A stretch of 64,000 nt of DNA from Kordia zhangzhouensis (GCF_001005305.1 NZ_LBMH01000006.1:279166-343165); one strand, 5' to 3'; positions 18,453 to 28,394 are shown, counted from the first letter of the stretch. The notes: generated from the letters alone by a model not told the origin. A program made the numbers and translations.

Positions 18453-19535
18453 TTATCCGTATTGTTCTCCAAAAGTATTTTTTACCTTTTGTAATACTTG
18501 TTTAATGTCTTGCTCTTTAGTTTTTGGATAAATAAGCAAAACATCATCGTTATCAACCACAATATACTCATTTAATCCATCAATCACCACAACTTTTTTC
18601 CCTGTGGTACGAATCATATTTCCACTTGCATCTTGCAAAACTGTTCGTGCATTAATCACTGCATTTTCTCCTTCATTTTTTTGTAGTTTGTCATACAAAC
18701 TTCCCCAAGTTCCTAAATCATTCCAATCAAACGTAGCTAGCAACACATATACTTGACTTGCACGTTCCATAATTGCATAGTCGATAGAAATATTCTCGGC
18801 ACGGCTGTAGTTATCACGAATAAAATCGTCTTCAAAATCTGTATTATATACAGTCATTCCTTCATCAAACAAATCATACAGTTTGGGTTGAAAATTTTGA
18901 AAAGCAGTAATGATAGTATTCACACTCCAAATAAATATTCCTGCATTCCACAGAAAGTTCCCACTTTCAAGAAATTGTTTTGCTGTTTCGTAATTGGGTT
19001 TTTCTGTAAATTGATGTACTTTTTTGATTGGTTTTTCACTTTTTTCAAAATTTATATAACCGTATCCAGTATTAGGAAATGTAGGTTGAATGCCAAGTGT
19101 CATCAATACATTTTCTTTTTCACACTTTCGAAAACATGTTTGCAAGTCATTTATAAAAGCATCTTCATCTTCAATCCAGTGATCACTTGGAGCAACAACC
19201 ATAACTGCATTCGGATTTTCCTTTTGAATTTTCAATGAAGCATATAAAATACATGGTGCTGTATTACGCATTGCAGGCTCTAATACTACTTGTTTTTGAG
19301 CTACATCGGGCAATTGTTCTAGTACCAAATCATTGTATTTTTCATTTGTAAGAATGAAAATATTTTCTTTAGGAATAAGCTTTGTAAGCCTATTGAATGT
19401 TTTTTGAATGAGTGTTTCTCCTGTTCCTAACATGTCATGAAACTGTTTGGGAAAGCTCGAAGTACTAACTGGCCAAAAACGTGAACCAACGCCACCAGCC
19501 ATTAGAATTGCATAATAATTCGTGTTCATATTCAT
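18453..19535 (-). CDS. manC: Mannose-1-phosphate guanylyltransferase
   Basis: 360 aa. A nucleotidyltransferase fold makes GDP-mannose from mannose-1-phosphate and GTP. The signature LMAGGVGSRFWPVS and the FPKQF motif are present at the N terminus, and FTEKP near residue 155. It is the short form without the C-terminal phosphomannose isomerase domain of bifunctional ManC/AlgA. GDP-mannose feeds surface glycans (mannose, fucose, rhamnose derivatives). The DUF389 gene follows after 5 bp. Confidence 0.92.
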   Translation of the reverse strand: MNMNTNYYAILMAGGVGSRFWPVSTSSFPKQFHDMLGTGETLIQKTFNRLTKLIPKENIFILTNEKYNDLVLEQLPDVAQKQVVLEPAMRNTAPCILYASLKIQKENPNAVMVVAPSDHWIEDEDAFINDLQTCFRKCEKENVLMTLGIQPTFPNTGYGYINFEKSEKPIKKVHQFTEKPNYETAKQFLESGNFLWNAGIFIWSVNTIITAFQNFQPKLYDLFDEGMTVYNTDFEDDFIRDNYSRAENISIDYAIMERASQVYVLLATFDWNDLGTWGSLYDKLQKNEGENAVINARTVLQDASGNMIRTTGKKVVVIDGLNEYIVVDNDDVLLIYPKTKEQDIKQVLQKVKNTFGEQYG

Positions 19536-19608
19536 GTAAATTCAGTGTAGAATTATGAATTAGCAAGATACTACAGATTGATGAGAAAAATAATAAAAGT
19601 CACAATTA

Positions 19609-20208
19609 TTAACTTCTCAATAACTCAACTTCTGCATTTGGATTGAATAAATAAACCCGACCTGTAGCGACTTCCAAACATTCATAGCGTTTAATGCGTT
19701 TATTACCGCGTTTGAATATTTTTCCATTATGCAAACGGAAGGTACTTCCTAGTGGAATTTCAAAAACATAATGCTTGTCATTTTCAGGGTCGTATTGTTT
19801 GAGTGCTAAAGCAAATTTCGCATCCGTATCACTGCTAGCGCGTGGATTTTTAAAATGATTAGCTACAATAGGCAAAATACGTGTGGGAAATACTTGTGGA
19901 TTGATAAAAGGCAACATGAGTTGCTGAAAAGTTCGTTTCCACTCAATCCCGTGTGGCTTAATGAAACGTCCGTATTTTTCAAAAGCGACCAAGTGTGCTA
20001 TTTCGTGAATAAGTGTTACAAAAAATCGATACTTATTTTCTCCTGCATTTACAGTGATTTGATGTTTTCCATCAGGCGTTTTTCGATAATCACCATGACG
20101 TGTTACCCGTTGATTCACGATTTTTAAATGTACTTGATGTACTTTGATTAATTGAAAAGTTTCATCGACAGCACGTTCGGGAATGTATTTTGCTAAAATA
20201 TCTTTCAC
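19609..20208 (-). CDS. SprT-like zinc-metalloprotease-fold protein
   Basis: 199 aa. The SprT-like domain shows the HExxH zinc motif in LIHEIAHLVAF (about residues 67-77) with a third ligand candidate His in KPHGIEW. Bacterial SprT-like proteins are poorly characterised; the eukaryotic relative Spartan cleaves DNA-protein crosslinks. There is no signal peptide, so it is cytoplasmic. Transcribed alone, 73 bp downstream of the manC start. Catalytic residues look intact. Confidence 0.85.
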   Translation of the reverse strand: MKDILAKYIPERAVDETFQLIKVHQVHLKIVNQRVTRHGDYRKTPDGKHQITVNAGENKYRFFVTLIHEIAHLVAFEKYGRFIKPHGIEWKRTFQQLMLPFINPQVFPTRILPIVANHFKNPRASSDTDAKFALALKQYDPENDKHYVFEIPLGSTFRLHNGKIFKRGNKRIKRYECLEVATGRVYLFNPNAEVELLRS

Positions 20209-20345
20209 TATTCAAATGTAAGGATTTGTTTTTTTGAATGAAAAGATTGAATGATTGAAAATTAAAAAACAGAGTACAATCAAAAACTGCGAAATGGATT
20301 TTTTTCTATTGTTTTTGACTGTACTCAATATGAGTTTAACCACTA

Positions 20346-21263
20346 TTATTTTTTTGTTTTCTTCCAGCGTTTAAATACAATAATTGCAATAGTTACAACT
20401 AAAATAAAAGGCCAAATATGCAACATTCCAATTATAACATTCTGGATGAATTGCCAACCAGCAATCAATCCTTCTTTTGCTTTAGCACCAAACCCTTTTT
20501 GATACGTTACTGGTTTTTCTTTATAGGTAATTGTTTCATACAACTCTACTTGAATTGTACTATACGCAACTCGGTTGGACATATATTTAATTTTTCCTTG
20601 TACTGCTTCAATTTCTTCTTGAAGAACACGCAATTGACTTTCAGTATCTAATATATCTTTAACTGTTTTAGCATTTTTGCGTAATACAGCTTCTAAACGA
20701 GCTTTTACTTCCAATTTAGTTTGCAAGCGTGTTTGTGCATCCATATATTTTTCAGTTACATCAGTTGTTGATATGTTAACATAATCTGTTTCTTCTGCAA
20801 ACTTTTGAATTCCATCTAGCATTTGATCAAAATTTTCTTTTGGTATTTTGATTGTAAATCTATTTTTCTTTTCCTGATAGTTTTTATCAAACCGCAACTC
20901 TGATATATAACCTCCTTGTACGTACATTTCTTGTTTAATTGCTATTAATGCTTCCGATATATCCTTTACTTTATAGCGTGTGCTTGCTGTTTTTATAATT
21001 TGTAAGTTTTCAGGAATATTTGAAGTCACAGACACTTTATCAGAAGATGTAAATCCTGTAGTTTGCTCTTGATGAGATTGTTCTATTTTTTTTAAAGAGG
21101 GAGAACTCTCTATTCCGTTATAATCATTCCGTAAATCGACTGTTTCTATCGTGAGTTCTTCCGTTTTATACTTTGCTGCATGTTCATTACAAGACATAAT
21201 TGTTACTAGAAGAAATGTAAATACATATAATTTTAGTGTTTGTTTTCGTGTGATTGCATTCAT
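20346..21263 (-). CDS. DUF4349 domain lipoprotein
   Basis: 305 aa. The N terminus has a hydrophobic segment ending in MSCNE, giving a likely lipoprotein with Cys25. The DUF4349 domain follows (ASTRYKVKDISEALIAIK, then a coiled-coil stretch around residues 170-235) and a single membrane segment near the C terminus (NVIIGMLHIWPFILVVTIAI) with a basic tail. So it is tethered at both ends: N-terminal lipid and C-terminal helix. The role is unknown. A CAAACCTA box upstream (21292-21299) resembles a minus-strand -7 element, but the -33 spacing is poor. Confidence 0.82.
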   Translation of the reverse strand: MNAITRKQTLKLYVFTFLLVTIMSCNEHAAKYKTEELTIETVDLRNDYNGIESSPSLKKIEQSHQEQTTGFTSSDKVSVTSNIPENLQIIKTASTRYKVKDISEALIAIKQEMYVQGGYISELRFDKNYQEKKNRFTIKIPKENFDQMLDGIQKFAEETDYVNISTTDVTEKYMDAQTRLQTKLEVKARLEAVLRKNAKTVKDILDTESQLRVLQEEIEAVQGKIKYMSNRVAYSTIQVELYETITYKEKPVTYQKGFGAKAKEGLIAGWQFIQNVIIGMLHIWPFILVVTIAIIVFKRWKKTKK

Positions 21264-21397
21264 AATTTTTTATTTTTAAGGATTACAGACACAAACCTAT
21301 TGGGATGCCATCAAAAAACTTTGTAAAAGAGTTGTAAGCGTCTTGTAAATTATTTTACAAATTACAATCTATTAAATATCAACATATTAACCGTTAA

Positions 21398-22309
21398 TTG
21401 AATTCTCAAGAAACATATCTCTTTTCATTACTAAAACAGCATATAACGACTACTTTTTTAGCTTCTCATACTGCTGAAAACGATATTCGTATGTGGAAGG
21501 GAAATACAATTACAGATTTCCAAGAAGACCTAAGAAGAAAAACCAAAGGTAGCATTAGTGAAAAATGGTTTTATACATACATCAAAAAAGAAACAGCTAA
21601 ACTTCCGCGTATTGATATGCTAAATTTATTGAGCGTATACGTAGGTTATAACAATTGGAATGATTTTGTACAACAACATGTAAATAAAGACAAAATAGAA
21701 GATTCATCTAAAAAAGCTAAAACGTCGTATCAAAAGTTTATGTGGTTATTACTATTACCTTTTGTTGCTTTTGGAATTTATAGGTTGTATCCAACAGAAA
21801 ATATATTTTCTTTTTGTTTTGTGGATGCTGATCAGCAAAAAGCCATCACGAAAATTCCGTTGGATATTGTTATATTGAGAAAGCATGAATCACCTGTGTA
21901 TATTAAAACGGATAGTTTAGGTTGTTTTTCTTATACAACTACTGAAGACGAACTTAGGTTTGTAGTCAAATCGCCTTATCATAAAACAGATACTATTGTT
22001 CGACACATCAACTCTAGCAACCACAAAACAGTCAAATTGCAAACAGATGATTATGCCCTAATGTTACTGTATTATGCTAATGGAAATAAAGAAGATTGGC
22101 AAAAAAGAAGAGATCAATTAAATATGCTAATTGACGATCAAGCTCAAATTTACCGTGTATTTAAAAATAATTTAGGAATTGAATTATACACTAAAAAGGA
22201 GTTTATCAATCTATTAACAATCCCAACAAGTACCTTGAAGAAAATGCATGTACTAGACAAAGTATACGTTGATAATAAAATTGTAAAACTTAAATTTATG
22301 ATCCAATGA
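21398..22309 (+). CDS. Uncharacterised single-pass membrane protein
   Basis: 303 aa starting at TTG 21398; a stop codon directly precedes it and there is no in-frame ATG near, so a TTG start is forced. Residues 1-95 are helical and end in a GYNNWNDFVQQH motif; similar N-terminal regions occur in many flavobacterial proteins of unknown role, and it may be a small helical interaction or DNA-binding module. One membrane segment is at about 111-128 (FMWLLLLPFVAFGIYRLYP), followed by a 170-residue region that is probably extracytoplasmic, with a beta-rich start. It overlaps the next gene by 4 bp, so the two are coupled. I do not recognise a family. Confidence 0.75.
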   Translation: MNSQETYLFSLLKQHITTTFLASHTAENDIRMWKGNTITDFQEDLRRKTKGSISEKWFYTYIKKETAKLPRIDMLNLLSVYVGYNNWNDFVQQHVNKDKIEDSSKKAKTSYQKFMWLLLLPFVAFGIYRLYPTENIFSFCFVDADQQKAITKIPLDIVILRKHESPVYIKTDSLGCFSYTTTEDELRFVVKSPYHKTDTIVRHINSSNHKTVKLQTDDYALMLLYYANGNKEDWQKRRDQLNMLIDDQAQIYRVFKNNLGIELYTKKEFINLLTIPTSTLKKMHVLDKVYVDNKIVKLKFMIQ

Positions 22310-22854
22310 TACGAAAGGTTGTTTTTATTTTATTGTTGCTTTTGAATTTCTCTTGCTCTAATTCAACACAAAAGGCAGAAAATACTGTTGCTACAGAAGA
22401 AGCAACTGAAAGTGAATTAGCAAACGATCGCCACATAACTTCACAAACCTATGTAGATGCAAAAAAAATAAAAACCACATATACATCTTTGTTACAGAGT
22501 ATGCACTCAGAAATTGAAGAAAAATTGCAAGCTAGTTATGAAGCATCTGTATTGATTACAAAACACCCAGAATTCAAAGATGCCATTGTAGAACAATTAG
22601 CCCATTCTAATAAGTTCGCTACTTTGTTATCAGATTCTATTCAGTCCATTAAAATAAAAGACATACAATATATTGATAATCTAGAAGTTATTAATGACAG
22701 TATCGCCGTTCAAAAAATTCGATATGCAATGATCGTAAATTCAGTACATTCACTAAAAGACAGTGCTAATTTGGTAATGAAACAAACGATTGTAGAGGTT
22801 GAAAATAGAAAAAAAGTGCAGACTTCTTTTACGTTTCAAATTATAAAAGAGTGA
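22306..22854 (+). CDS. Uncharacterised lipoprotein
   Basis: 182 aa. Hydrophobic N terminus with lipobox LNFSCSN (Cys at about 17), then a low-complexity acidic linker and a mostly helical domain. It overlaps the preceding membrane-protein gene by 4 bp (ATGA), which implies translational coupling and shared function at the envelope. No family recognised. Confidence 0.8.
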   Translation: MIRKVVFILLLLLNFSCSNSTQKAENTVATEEATESELANDRHITSQTYVDAKKIKTTYTSLLQSMHSEIEEKLQASYEASVLITKHPEFKDAIVEQLAHSNKFATLLSDSIQSIKIKDIQYIDNLEVINDSIAVQKIRYAMIVNSVHSLKDSANLVMKQTIVEVENRKKVQTSFTFQIIKE

Positions 22855-22938
22855 GAAATCATCTGCATAAAAACCAAGGCAAACATTTTTTGACCTCATT
22901 TTTTTAGTTAACTTTAAGTCGTAATTAAATTTTATTGT

Positions 22939-23700
22939 ATGAAAAATGTATTGCTACTCCTCTTATGTTGTGCTACCAGCTTAACTTTTGCGCAAACTGA
23001 GCTAACAGACCAAACCGCAGAAGCAAAACTACTAGTAAACAACGATCGCTTGATTGTTTTGGATTTTTACGCTACTTGGTGTGGCCCTTGTAAACGCATG
23101 GATCCGATTTTAAAAGAATTAGAAGCTAAATATAAAGATCGTGTAGATTTTTATAAAATAGACGTAGATAAGAATCAAATAGATGATGCATTAGGAATTA
23201 ATGCAATGCCCACATATTTGTTTATTAAAAATAGCACAAACTTAGAACAAATAGAAGGTGCAATGAGTAAGACAACAATGGAAAACTTGATAAAAAAACA
23301 CATGAATAACGAAGCAAGCACTACCACTGTTTCTTCCAATTCTGGTGACAGTAGTTATTACGACGTAAGTGCTAATCATGGTAATTCTGATGAGTTTTCT
23401 CAATCAACATTAGATGAAATTTGGAACTCTTCCAGCAAGTTAAATTCTCTTGCTTGGCATGCATACCAAAAACATGATAACGTAAAGCATTTGCTCAAAG
23501 CTATTAAGATTGTAGAACGTTCTATTGAATTAGAAAAAAACTATTACAATGTAGATACACATGCTGCTTTATTGTATAAAACAGGCAATTACACCAAAGC
23601 CTTAAAAAGAGCAAAAGAAGCCGTAGATATTGCAAAAAAAGAAGGACTAAGTTATAGTTCTACTACAGAATTGATTGAAAAGATTATTGAAGAAATGTAG
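22939..23700 (+). CDS. Secreted thioredoxin-like protein with helical C-terminal extension
   Basis: 253 aa. Signal peptide to about residue 18 (SLTFAQ), then a thioredoxin domain (about 25-120) with active site WCGPC and cis-Pro in NAMPTYLF. Residues 160-253 are helical with TPR-like spacing (AALLYKTGNYTKALKRAKEA). It probably acts as a periplasmic thiol-disulfide reductase, or binds partners through the C-terminal helices. It lies 84 bp after the lipoprotein gene. It ends at a bidirectional terminator. Confidence 0.88.
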   Translation: MKNVLLLLLCCATSLTFAQTELTDQTAEAKLLVNNDRLIVLDFYATWCGPCKRMDPILKELEAKYKDRVDFYKIDVDKNQIDDALGINAMPTYLFIKNSTNLEQIEGAMSKTTMENLIKKHMNNEASTTTVSSNSGDSSYYDVSANHGNSDEFSQSTLDEIWNSSSKLNSLAWHAYQKHDNVKHLLKAIKIVERSIELEKNYYNVDTHAALLYKTGNYTKALKRAKEAVDIAKKEGLSYSSTTELIEKIIEEM

Positions 23701-23715
23701 TAGTTTAATAGACAT

Positions 23716-23746
23716 AAAAAAGGAAGCTGTTTAGCTTCCTTTTTTT
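23716..23746 (+). terminator. Bidirectional terminator between the thioredoxin and SDR genes
   Basis: 9-bp stem (23720-23728 with 23733-23741) flanked by A- and T-runs, between convergent genes; usable on both strands. Confidence 0.85.
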
Positions 23747-24425
23747 ATGGAGTCGAACTAGATACTTGCAGTATTTTTCCGTTGTAATATTTATTTCCGT
23801 TAAGCGAAAAATAAAAAATATATTCTGCCATCTCCAATGCTGATAGTGGCGCTTTATAACCTGGAAAGGCTTCTGCCAACATTTCTGTTTGCACAGCTCC
23901 TAACGCTAGAACGTTAAAAGCGATTCCTTGATCTTTGTGTTCTTCTGCCAATAATTCGACTAAAGTAATAACAGCTCCTTTGGAAGAACTATAGGCCGCC
24001 AATCCTGGAAATTTCATACTTCCTTGAATACCTCCCATAGAACTAATTGTTACCACATGACTTCCTTCAACCATAAAAGGTAACAACACACGACTCAATT
24101 CGGCGACTCCAAATACATTTACTTTGTATATCCATTCAAAATCTTCCATAGTCGTTTCCGAAAAAGCTCTATTAAGCAAAGCTCCTGCGTTATGAATTAC
24201 CACATCAACTTGTTGCCAATTATCTTTTACAAAATCCGTAACTCGCTGATAATCTTCCTGCTTAGTCAAGTCAAAAGCAAAAGAAGTAATATTGTCATAG
24301 GTTAGATTTGAAATTGGTTTTTCATTTCTAGAAAGTGCCAATACATTGTGTCCTGCAGTAGCAAATAAATGTACCAATTCAAACCCAATTCCTCTACTCG
24401 TACCAGTAATGATGATGTTTTTCAT
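23745..24425 (-). CDS. Short-chain dehydrogenase/reductase
   Basis: 226 aa. The Rossmann NAD(P) motif is ITGTSRGIGFEL at the N terminus, NAGAL near residue 80, catalytic Ser in TISSMGG, and YxxxK in AYSSSKGA. A classical SDR oxidoreductase; the substrate cannot be read. It is 35 bp downstream of the M28 peptidase gene on the same strand, so both may share a transcript. Confidence 0.88.
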   Translation of the reverse strand: MKNIIITGTSRGIGFELVHLFATAGHNVLALSRNEKPISNLTYDNITSFAFDLTKQEDYQRVTDFVKDNWQQVDVVIHNAGALLNRAFSETTMEDFEWIYKVNVFGVAELSRVLLPFMVEGSHVVTISSMGGIQGSMKFPGLAAYSSSKGAVITLVELLAEEHKDQGIAFNVLALGAVQTEMLAEAFPGYKAPLSALEMAEYIFYFSLNGNKYYNGKILQVSSSTP

Positions 24426-24460
24426 CTTTCTTATTTTTTGATTACTCTATCAAAGGATAT

Positions 24461-25411
24461 TTATTTTGCTGAAGAATTCAGTAAGATTTCTTTTGTAGGC
24501 GCATTAACCGCTTTTTTTACTGCTGGAATGAAAGTGTTTACAAAACTCGCCATATGATTGAAATTCATCTTTTCTGCTTCATCGCCTACTTTATGATAGT
24601 GTTGAAAGTTGGTAAAGTCAAATGTTGAAAATGTTTGGCAAGGCACTCCAAACTCTTGAAAAAACGGATAGTTATCAGAACGCATAAACAATCTGTATTC
24701 ACCTGCTTTTGGAAGAAACCCAGCAATTTTCTTTCCTGCATATTCATTCATCTTTTCTGCAAGGTTCGATGTATCAAATCCCGTCACATAGGCTATGTAA
24801 TCTTTATCTACCAACGGAACACCTACCATTTCAAAATTAAGCATTATGTAAAGATCTATATTCTTTTCTTTTAAGGTTTTTGCAAGGTATTTTGACCCTA
24901 ATAATCCTTTCTCTTCCGCAGAAAATAATGTAAAGAGAATGCTTCGTTTGTTACTTTTAGTTTTTGCAAAATACTTTGCCATTGCCATTACAGTACCCAC
25001 ACCTGCTGCGTTATCATTTGCTCCATTAGCAATTGTATCGTCTCCATCTGCTTCTCCATATCCAATATGATCATAGTGTGCTCCTAATATTACAAATTCA
25101 TCTTTTAGCACAGGATCAGTTCCTTCTAAATATCCTATAACATTGTATGCTTCTTTTCCTCTGACCGTAAAATTATCTCTGTATGTGTCAAAATAAGGTT
25201 TTACTCCTAACCCCTTAAAGTAGTTTTCAATGTAGATAGCCGCCTTCTCAATACCTTCACTTCCTGTGTCTCTTCCTTCCAATTCATCGGAAGCTAAGTA
25301 CGTTACAATATCATCAACTTCTTCTGCTTGAATAATTATTTCTTTGGTTTTACATGAAAAAACCAATAAACTTAAACAAAAGAGAGCGACATAGTGTGCA
25401 AAATGTTTCAT
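24461..25411 (-). CDS. M28 family metallopeptidase, lipoprotein
   Basis: 316 aa. Lipobox LLVFSCK (Cys20). Di-zinc aminopeptidase motifs are in order: GAHYDHIG, ANDNAAGVG, SAEEKGLLGS (catalytic Glu), NFEMVG and a final YHKVGDEAE. M28 enzymes of this sort release N-terminal residues in the periplasm or at the cell surface. The start directly faces the pdhC terminator. The zinc-ligand set appears complete. Confidence 0.9.
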   Translation of the reverse strand: MKHFAHYVALFCLSLLVFSCKTKEIIIQAEEVDDIVTYLASDELEGRDTGSEGIEKAAIYIENYFKGLGVKPYFDTYRDNFTVRGKEAYNVIGYLEGTDPVLKDEFVILGAHYDHIGYGEADGDDTIANGANDNAAGVGTVMAMAKYFAKTKSNKRSILFTLFSAEEKGLLGSKYLAKTLKEKNIDLYIMLNFEMVGVPLVDKDYIAYVTGFDTSNLAEKMNEYAGKKIAGFLPKAGEYRLFMRSDNYPFFQEFGVPCQTFSTFDFTNFQHYHKVGDEAEKMNFNHMASFVNTFIPAVKKAVNAPTKEILLNSSAK

Positions 25412-25450
25412 AGTGTTTTTTTTTGATTGATGATTATTTCTAAAAAATAA

Positions 25451-25474
25451 AAAATCCCACTCACGTGGGATTTT
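25451..25474 (-). terminator. Terminator after pdhC
   Basis: 10-bp stem aaaatcccac/gtgggatttt (25451-25460 with 25465-25474), 4-nt loop; a T-run follows in the minus direction. It is 14 bp after the pdhC stop. Confidence 0.85.
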
Positions 25475-25488
25475 ATGATGATATATTA

Positions 25489-27141
25489 TTAAGCTAGCAT
25501 GGTCACAGGGTTTTCCACGTACTGTTTTACAGTTTGTAAGAATTGCGCTCCTGTTGCCCCATCTACAGTTCTATGGTCGCATGCTAAGGTAACTTTCATT
25601 GTGTTTCCTACAACAATCTCACCGTTTTTCACTACTGGTTTTTGAACAATAGCTCCTACTGAAAGAATTGCAGAATTAGGTTGATTGATAATAGAAGTAA
25701 ACTCTTGAATACCAAACATTCCTAAATTTGAAATAGTGAATGTACTTCCTTCCATTTCCGCAGGAGAAATCTTTTTGTTTCTTGCTTTTCCTGCTAATTC
25801 ACGCACTTGACTTCCTATAGTTGTTAGACTCATTTGATCGGTAAATTTCAATACAGGAACTAACAACCCTTCATCAACAGCTACGGCTACACCAACATGA
25901 ATATACTTATTGTAACGTGTTGTATCTCCATTCCAAGAGGTATTTACTTGTGGATGTTTACGTAATGCCATTGCACAAGCTTTCACAATCATATCATTGA
26001 ATGATACTTTTACATCTGGAATTTCGTTAATCGTTTTACGAGAAGCGATTGCATTATCCATATCTAACTCTATCGTTAGGTAGTAGTGAGGTGCAGAGAA
26101 TTTTGACTCCCCTAAACGACGTGCAATCGTTTTACGCATTTGAGAATTTTTCACTTCTTCACTACTCTCTTCGCCTGCAGGCACAAATGGTGCTGGAGCC
26201 GAAGTTTCTTTTGCTATAGGAGTTTCTTTAGCAGGAGTTGGTTTAGCTTCCGTTACAGGTTGATAGTTTTCCACATCACGCTTTATGATACGTCCATGAT
26301 CTCCTGTTCCTTTTACTTTTGACAAATCGATTCCTTTATCTTCTGCTATTTTCTTTGCTAAAGGAGAAGCTATGATACGACTGTTAGAACTCTCTGTTTT
26401 TCCTTGGTTTGATGCTGATTCTTGAGATTCTTCAACAACTTTAGTTTCTATCGATCCAGTTTCTTCTTTGTTTGAAGATTTCTTTGAACTTCCGCCAGAT
26501 TTAGCTGCATTCAACACCGCATCTACATCTGTTCCTTCTTTTCCGATGATTGCTAAAATACTATCAACTGGAGCAGTTTCACCTTCTTGAATTCCTATAT
26601 ATAATAAAGTTCCTTCATAAAATGATTCGAACTCCATCGTTGCTTTATCTGTTTCGATTTCAGCTAAAATATCACCTTCTTCTACTTTGTCTCCTACTTG
26701 TTTTAACCAAGTTGCTACTGTTCCTTCCTCCATAGTATCGCTCAAACGCGGCATTGTAACTACTTCAGCTCCATCGGGCATTTTTACACTTTCAGAAGAT
26801 GGCTCTTCTTTTATTTCTTCGCTTGCCATATTTTCTTCAGCAACTTTGCTTTTCTGTTCTGTATTATTGGAGCCACCATTGATTAGTCCGTCAATGTTTT
26901 CTCCTTCTTTTCCAATAATAGCTAGCAAGGCATCAACAGGTGCAGTTTCTCCTTCTTGTACACCAATGTACAACAAAGTTCCTTCATGGAAGGACTCAAA
27001 CTCCATCGTTGCTTTATCCGTTTCAATCTCAGCCAGTATATCTCCTTCTTCTACTTTGTCTCCTACTTGTTTTAACCATGATGCCACGACACCTTCTTCC
27101 ATAGTGTCACTAAGTCTTGGCATGTTTATAATTTCTGCCAT
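25489..27141 (-). CDS. pdhC: Pyruvate dehydrogenase complex E2, dihydrolipoamide acetyltransferase
   Basis: 550 aa. Two lipoyl domains (about residues 3-80 and 126-203), each with lipoyl-Lys in ETDKATMEF (Lys43 and Lys166), then a Ser/Glu-rich linker, an E3/E1-binding domain (ASPLAKKIAEDKGIDLS) and the catalytic acetyltransferase core ending in DHRTVDG with the catalytic His. E2 transfers acetyl from E1 to CoA. The two lipoyl domains are nearly identical in sequence, pointing to a recent internal duplication. It starts 3 bp after pdhA; E1 beta is not in this window. Confidence 0.96.
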   Translation of the reverse strand: MAEIINMPRLSDTMEEGVVASWLKQVGDKVEEGDILAEIETDKATMEFESFHEGTLLYIGVQEGETAPVDALLAIIGKEGENIDGLINGGSNNTEQKSKVAEENMASEEIKEEPSSESVKMPDGAEVVTMPRLSDTMEEGTVATWLKQVGDKVEEGDILAEIETDKATMEFESFYEGTLLYIGIQEGETAPVDSILAIIGKEGTDVDAVLNAAKSGGSSKKSSNKEETGSIETKVVEESQESASNQGKTESSNSRIIASPLAKKIAEDKGIDLSKVKGTGDHGRIIKRDVENYQPVTEAKPTPAKETPIAKETSAPAPFVPAGEESSEEVKNSQMRKTIARRLGESKFSAPHYYLTIELDMDNAIASRKTINEIPDVKVSFNDMIVKACAMALRKHPQVNTSWNGDTTRYNKYIHVGVAVAVDEGLLVPVLKFTDQMSLTTIGSQVRELAGKARNKKISPAEMEGSTFTISNLGMFGIQEFTSIINQPNSAILSVGAIVQKPVVKNGEIVVGNTMKVTLACDHRTVDGATGAQFLQTVKQYVENPVTMLA

Positions 27142-27144
27142 ATT

Positions 27145-28143
27145 TTATAGTTTATGAGGTAAAAATGGATAATCTTCTTGCTCGTACACAGTATCGTACA
27201 TTACGTTTTTCGCTGGATAAGGTGATTCTTCTGCAAATTTTTCGCATTCTCTTACTAAATCTTTCACACGTTTATCCATTGCTGCAATATCATCTTCAGT
27301 TGCGTATTCGTTTTCTAGAAGAGTTTCTTTTACTTGCGTAATTGGATCAATTTTTTTGTACTCTTCCACTTCGTCTTTTGTACGATAGTGTTGTGCATCA
27401 GACATAGAATGACCTCTATAACGATAGGTTTTCATTTCTAAAAATGTAGGTCCATCACCTCTTCTAGCGCGTTCAACAGCTTCATATACTGCTTCTGCCA
27501 CTTTTACAGGATTCATTCCATCAACAGGACCACAAGGCATTTCATACCCTAAACCGAGTTTCCATATATCTGTATGATTTGCGGTTCTTTCTACGGAAGT
27601 TCCCATTGCGTACCCATTGTTTTCACAAATAAAGACAACCGGAAGTTTCCAGTTCATCGCCATATTGAAGGTTTCATGAAGAGAACCTTGACGCACCGCT
27701 CCATCTCCCATGTAACAAAGTGTTACCGCATCTCTTTTGAAATATTTATCTGCAAAAGCTAACCCTGCTCCAAGAGGAATTTGTCCTCCTACAATTCCGT
27801 GTCCTCCATAAAATCCATTTTCCGGCGCAAAGATATGCATAGAACCTCCTAGACCTTGAGATGTCCCAGTAGCTTTTCCATATAGTTCTGCCATTACTTT
27901 TTTTGGATCAACGCCCATACCAATTGGTTGCACGTGATTTCTATACGCTGTAATCATTTTGTCTTTTGACAAATCCATTGCGTGTAATGATCCTGCTAAG
28001 ACAGCTTCTTGACCATTGTATAAATGAAGAAATCCTCGCACTTTTTGCTGAATATATACAGCGGCTAACTTATCTTCAAATTTTCTCCAAAATAACATAT
28101 CCTCATACCATTTGAGGTATACTTCTTTAGTGATTTTTTCCAT
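27145..28143 (-). CDS. pdhA: Pyruvate dehydrogenase E1 component, alpha subunit
   Basis: 332 aa. The thiamine-diphosphate-binding motif GDGAVRQGSLHETFNMA and the following ENNGYAMGT are intact, as is the phosphorylation-loop-like YRYRGHSMSDAQHYR. It decarboxylates pyruvate as an alpha2beta2 E1 with a beta subunit encoded elsewhere, and hands the acetyl group to PdhC. A candidate -7 box is on the plus strand at 28236-28243 (CAAAAATA), with no good -33 element. It is the first gene of the pdhA-pdhC operon. Confidence 0.95.
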   Translation of the reverse strand: MEKITKEVYLKWYEDMLFWRKFEDKLAAVYIQQKVRGFLHLYNGQEAVLAGSLHAMDLSKDKMITAYRNHVQPIGMGVDPKKVMAELYGKATGTSQGLGGSMHIFAPENGFYGGHGIVGGQIPLGAGLAFADKYFKRDAVTLCYMGDGAVRQGSLHETFNMAMNWKLPVVFICENNGYAMGTSVERTANHTDIWKLGLGYEMPCGPVDGMNPVKVAEAVYEAVERARRGDGPTFLEMKTYRYRGHSMSDAQHYRTKDEVEEYKKIDPITQVKETLLENEYATEDDIAAMDKRVKDLVRECEKFAEESPYPAKNVMYDTVYEQEDYPFLPHKL

Positions 28144-28394
28144 TTATTTCAAATTGGTTGTCCTTGTCTTGTTTCCTGTTGACAATTCCGTTTTAAGGTT
28201 TATAGCTTCTTGTTGTTTGTTTCTTATACAAATAACAAAAATACTATTTTAATAAGAAGGGAAAAAATGTAGCGGTAAATTATCGTGCTTTTAACATGAA
28301 ATATTCATTCGAAAACGTTTGAGAAAAATAGAATTTTAATTACATATGTTATTTTACTCTGCTGCAAATGATTTTTTTGTTAGTTTTTTAAAGT

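Noticed and set aside
25489..28143. Missing E1 beta next to pdhA as a sign of gene loss
   Set aside because: In flavobacteria the E1 beta gene is normally encoded apart from pdhA-pdhC, so this is ordinary.
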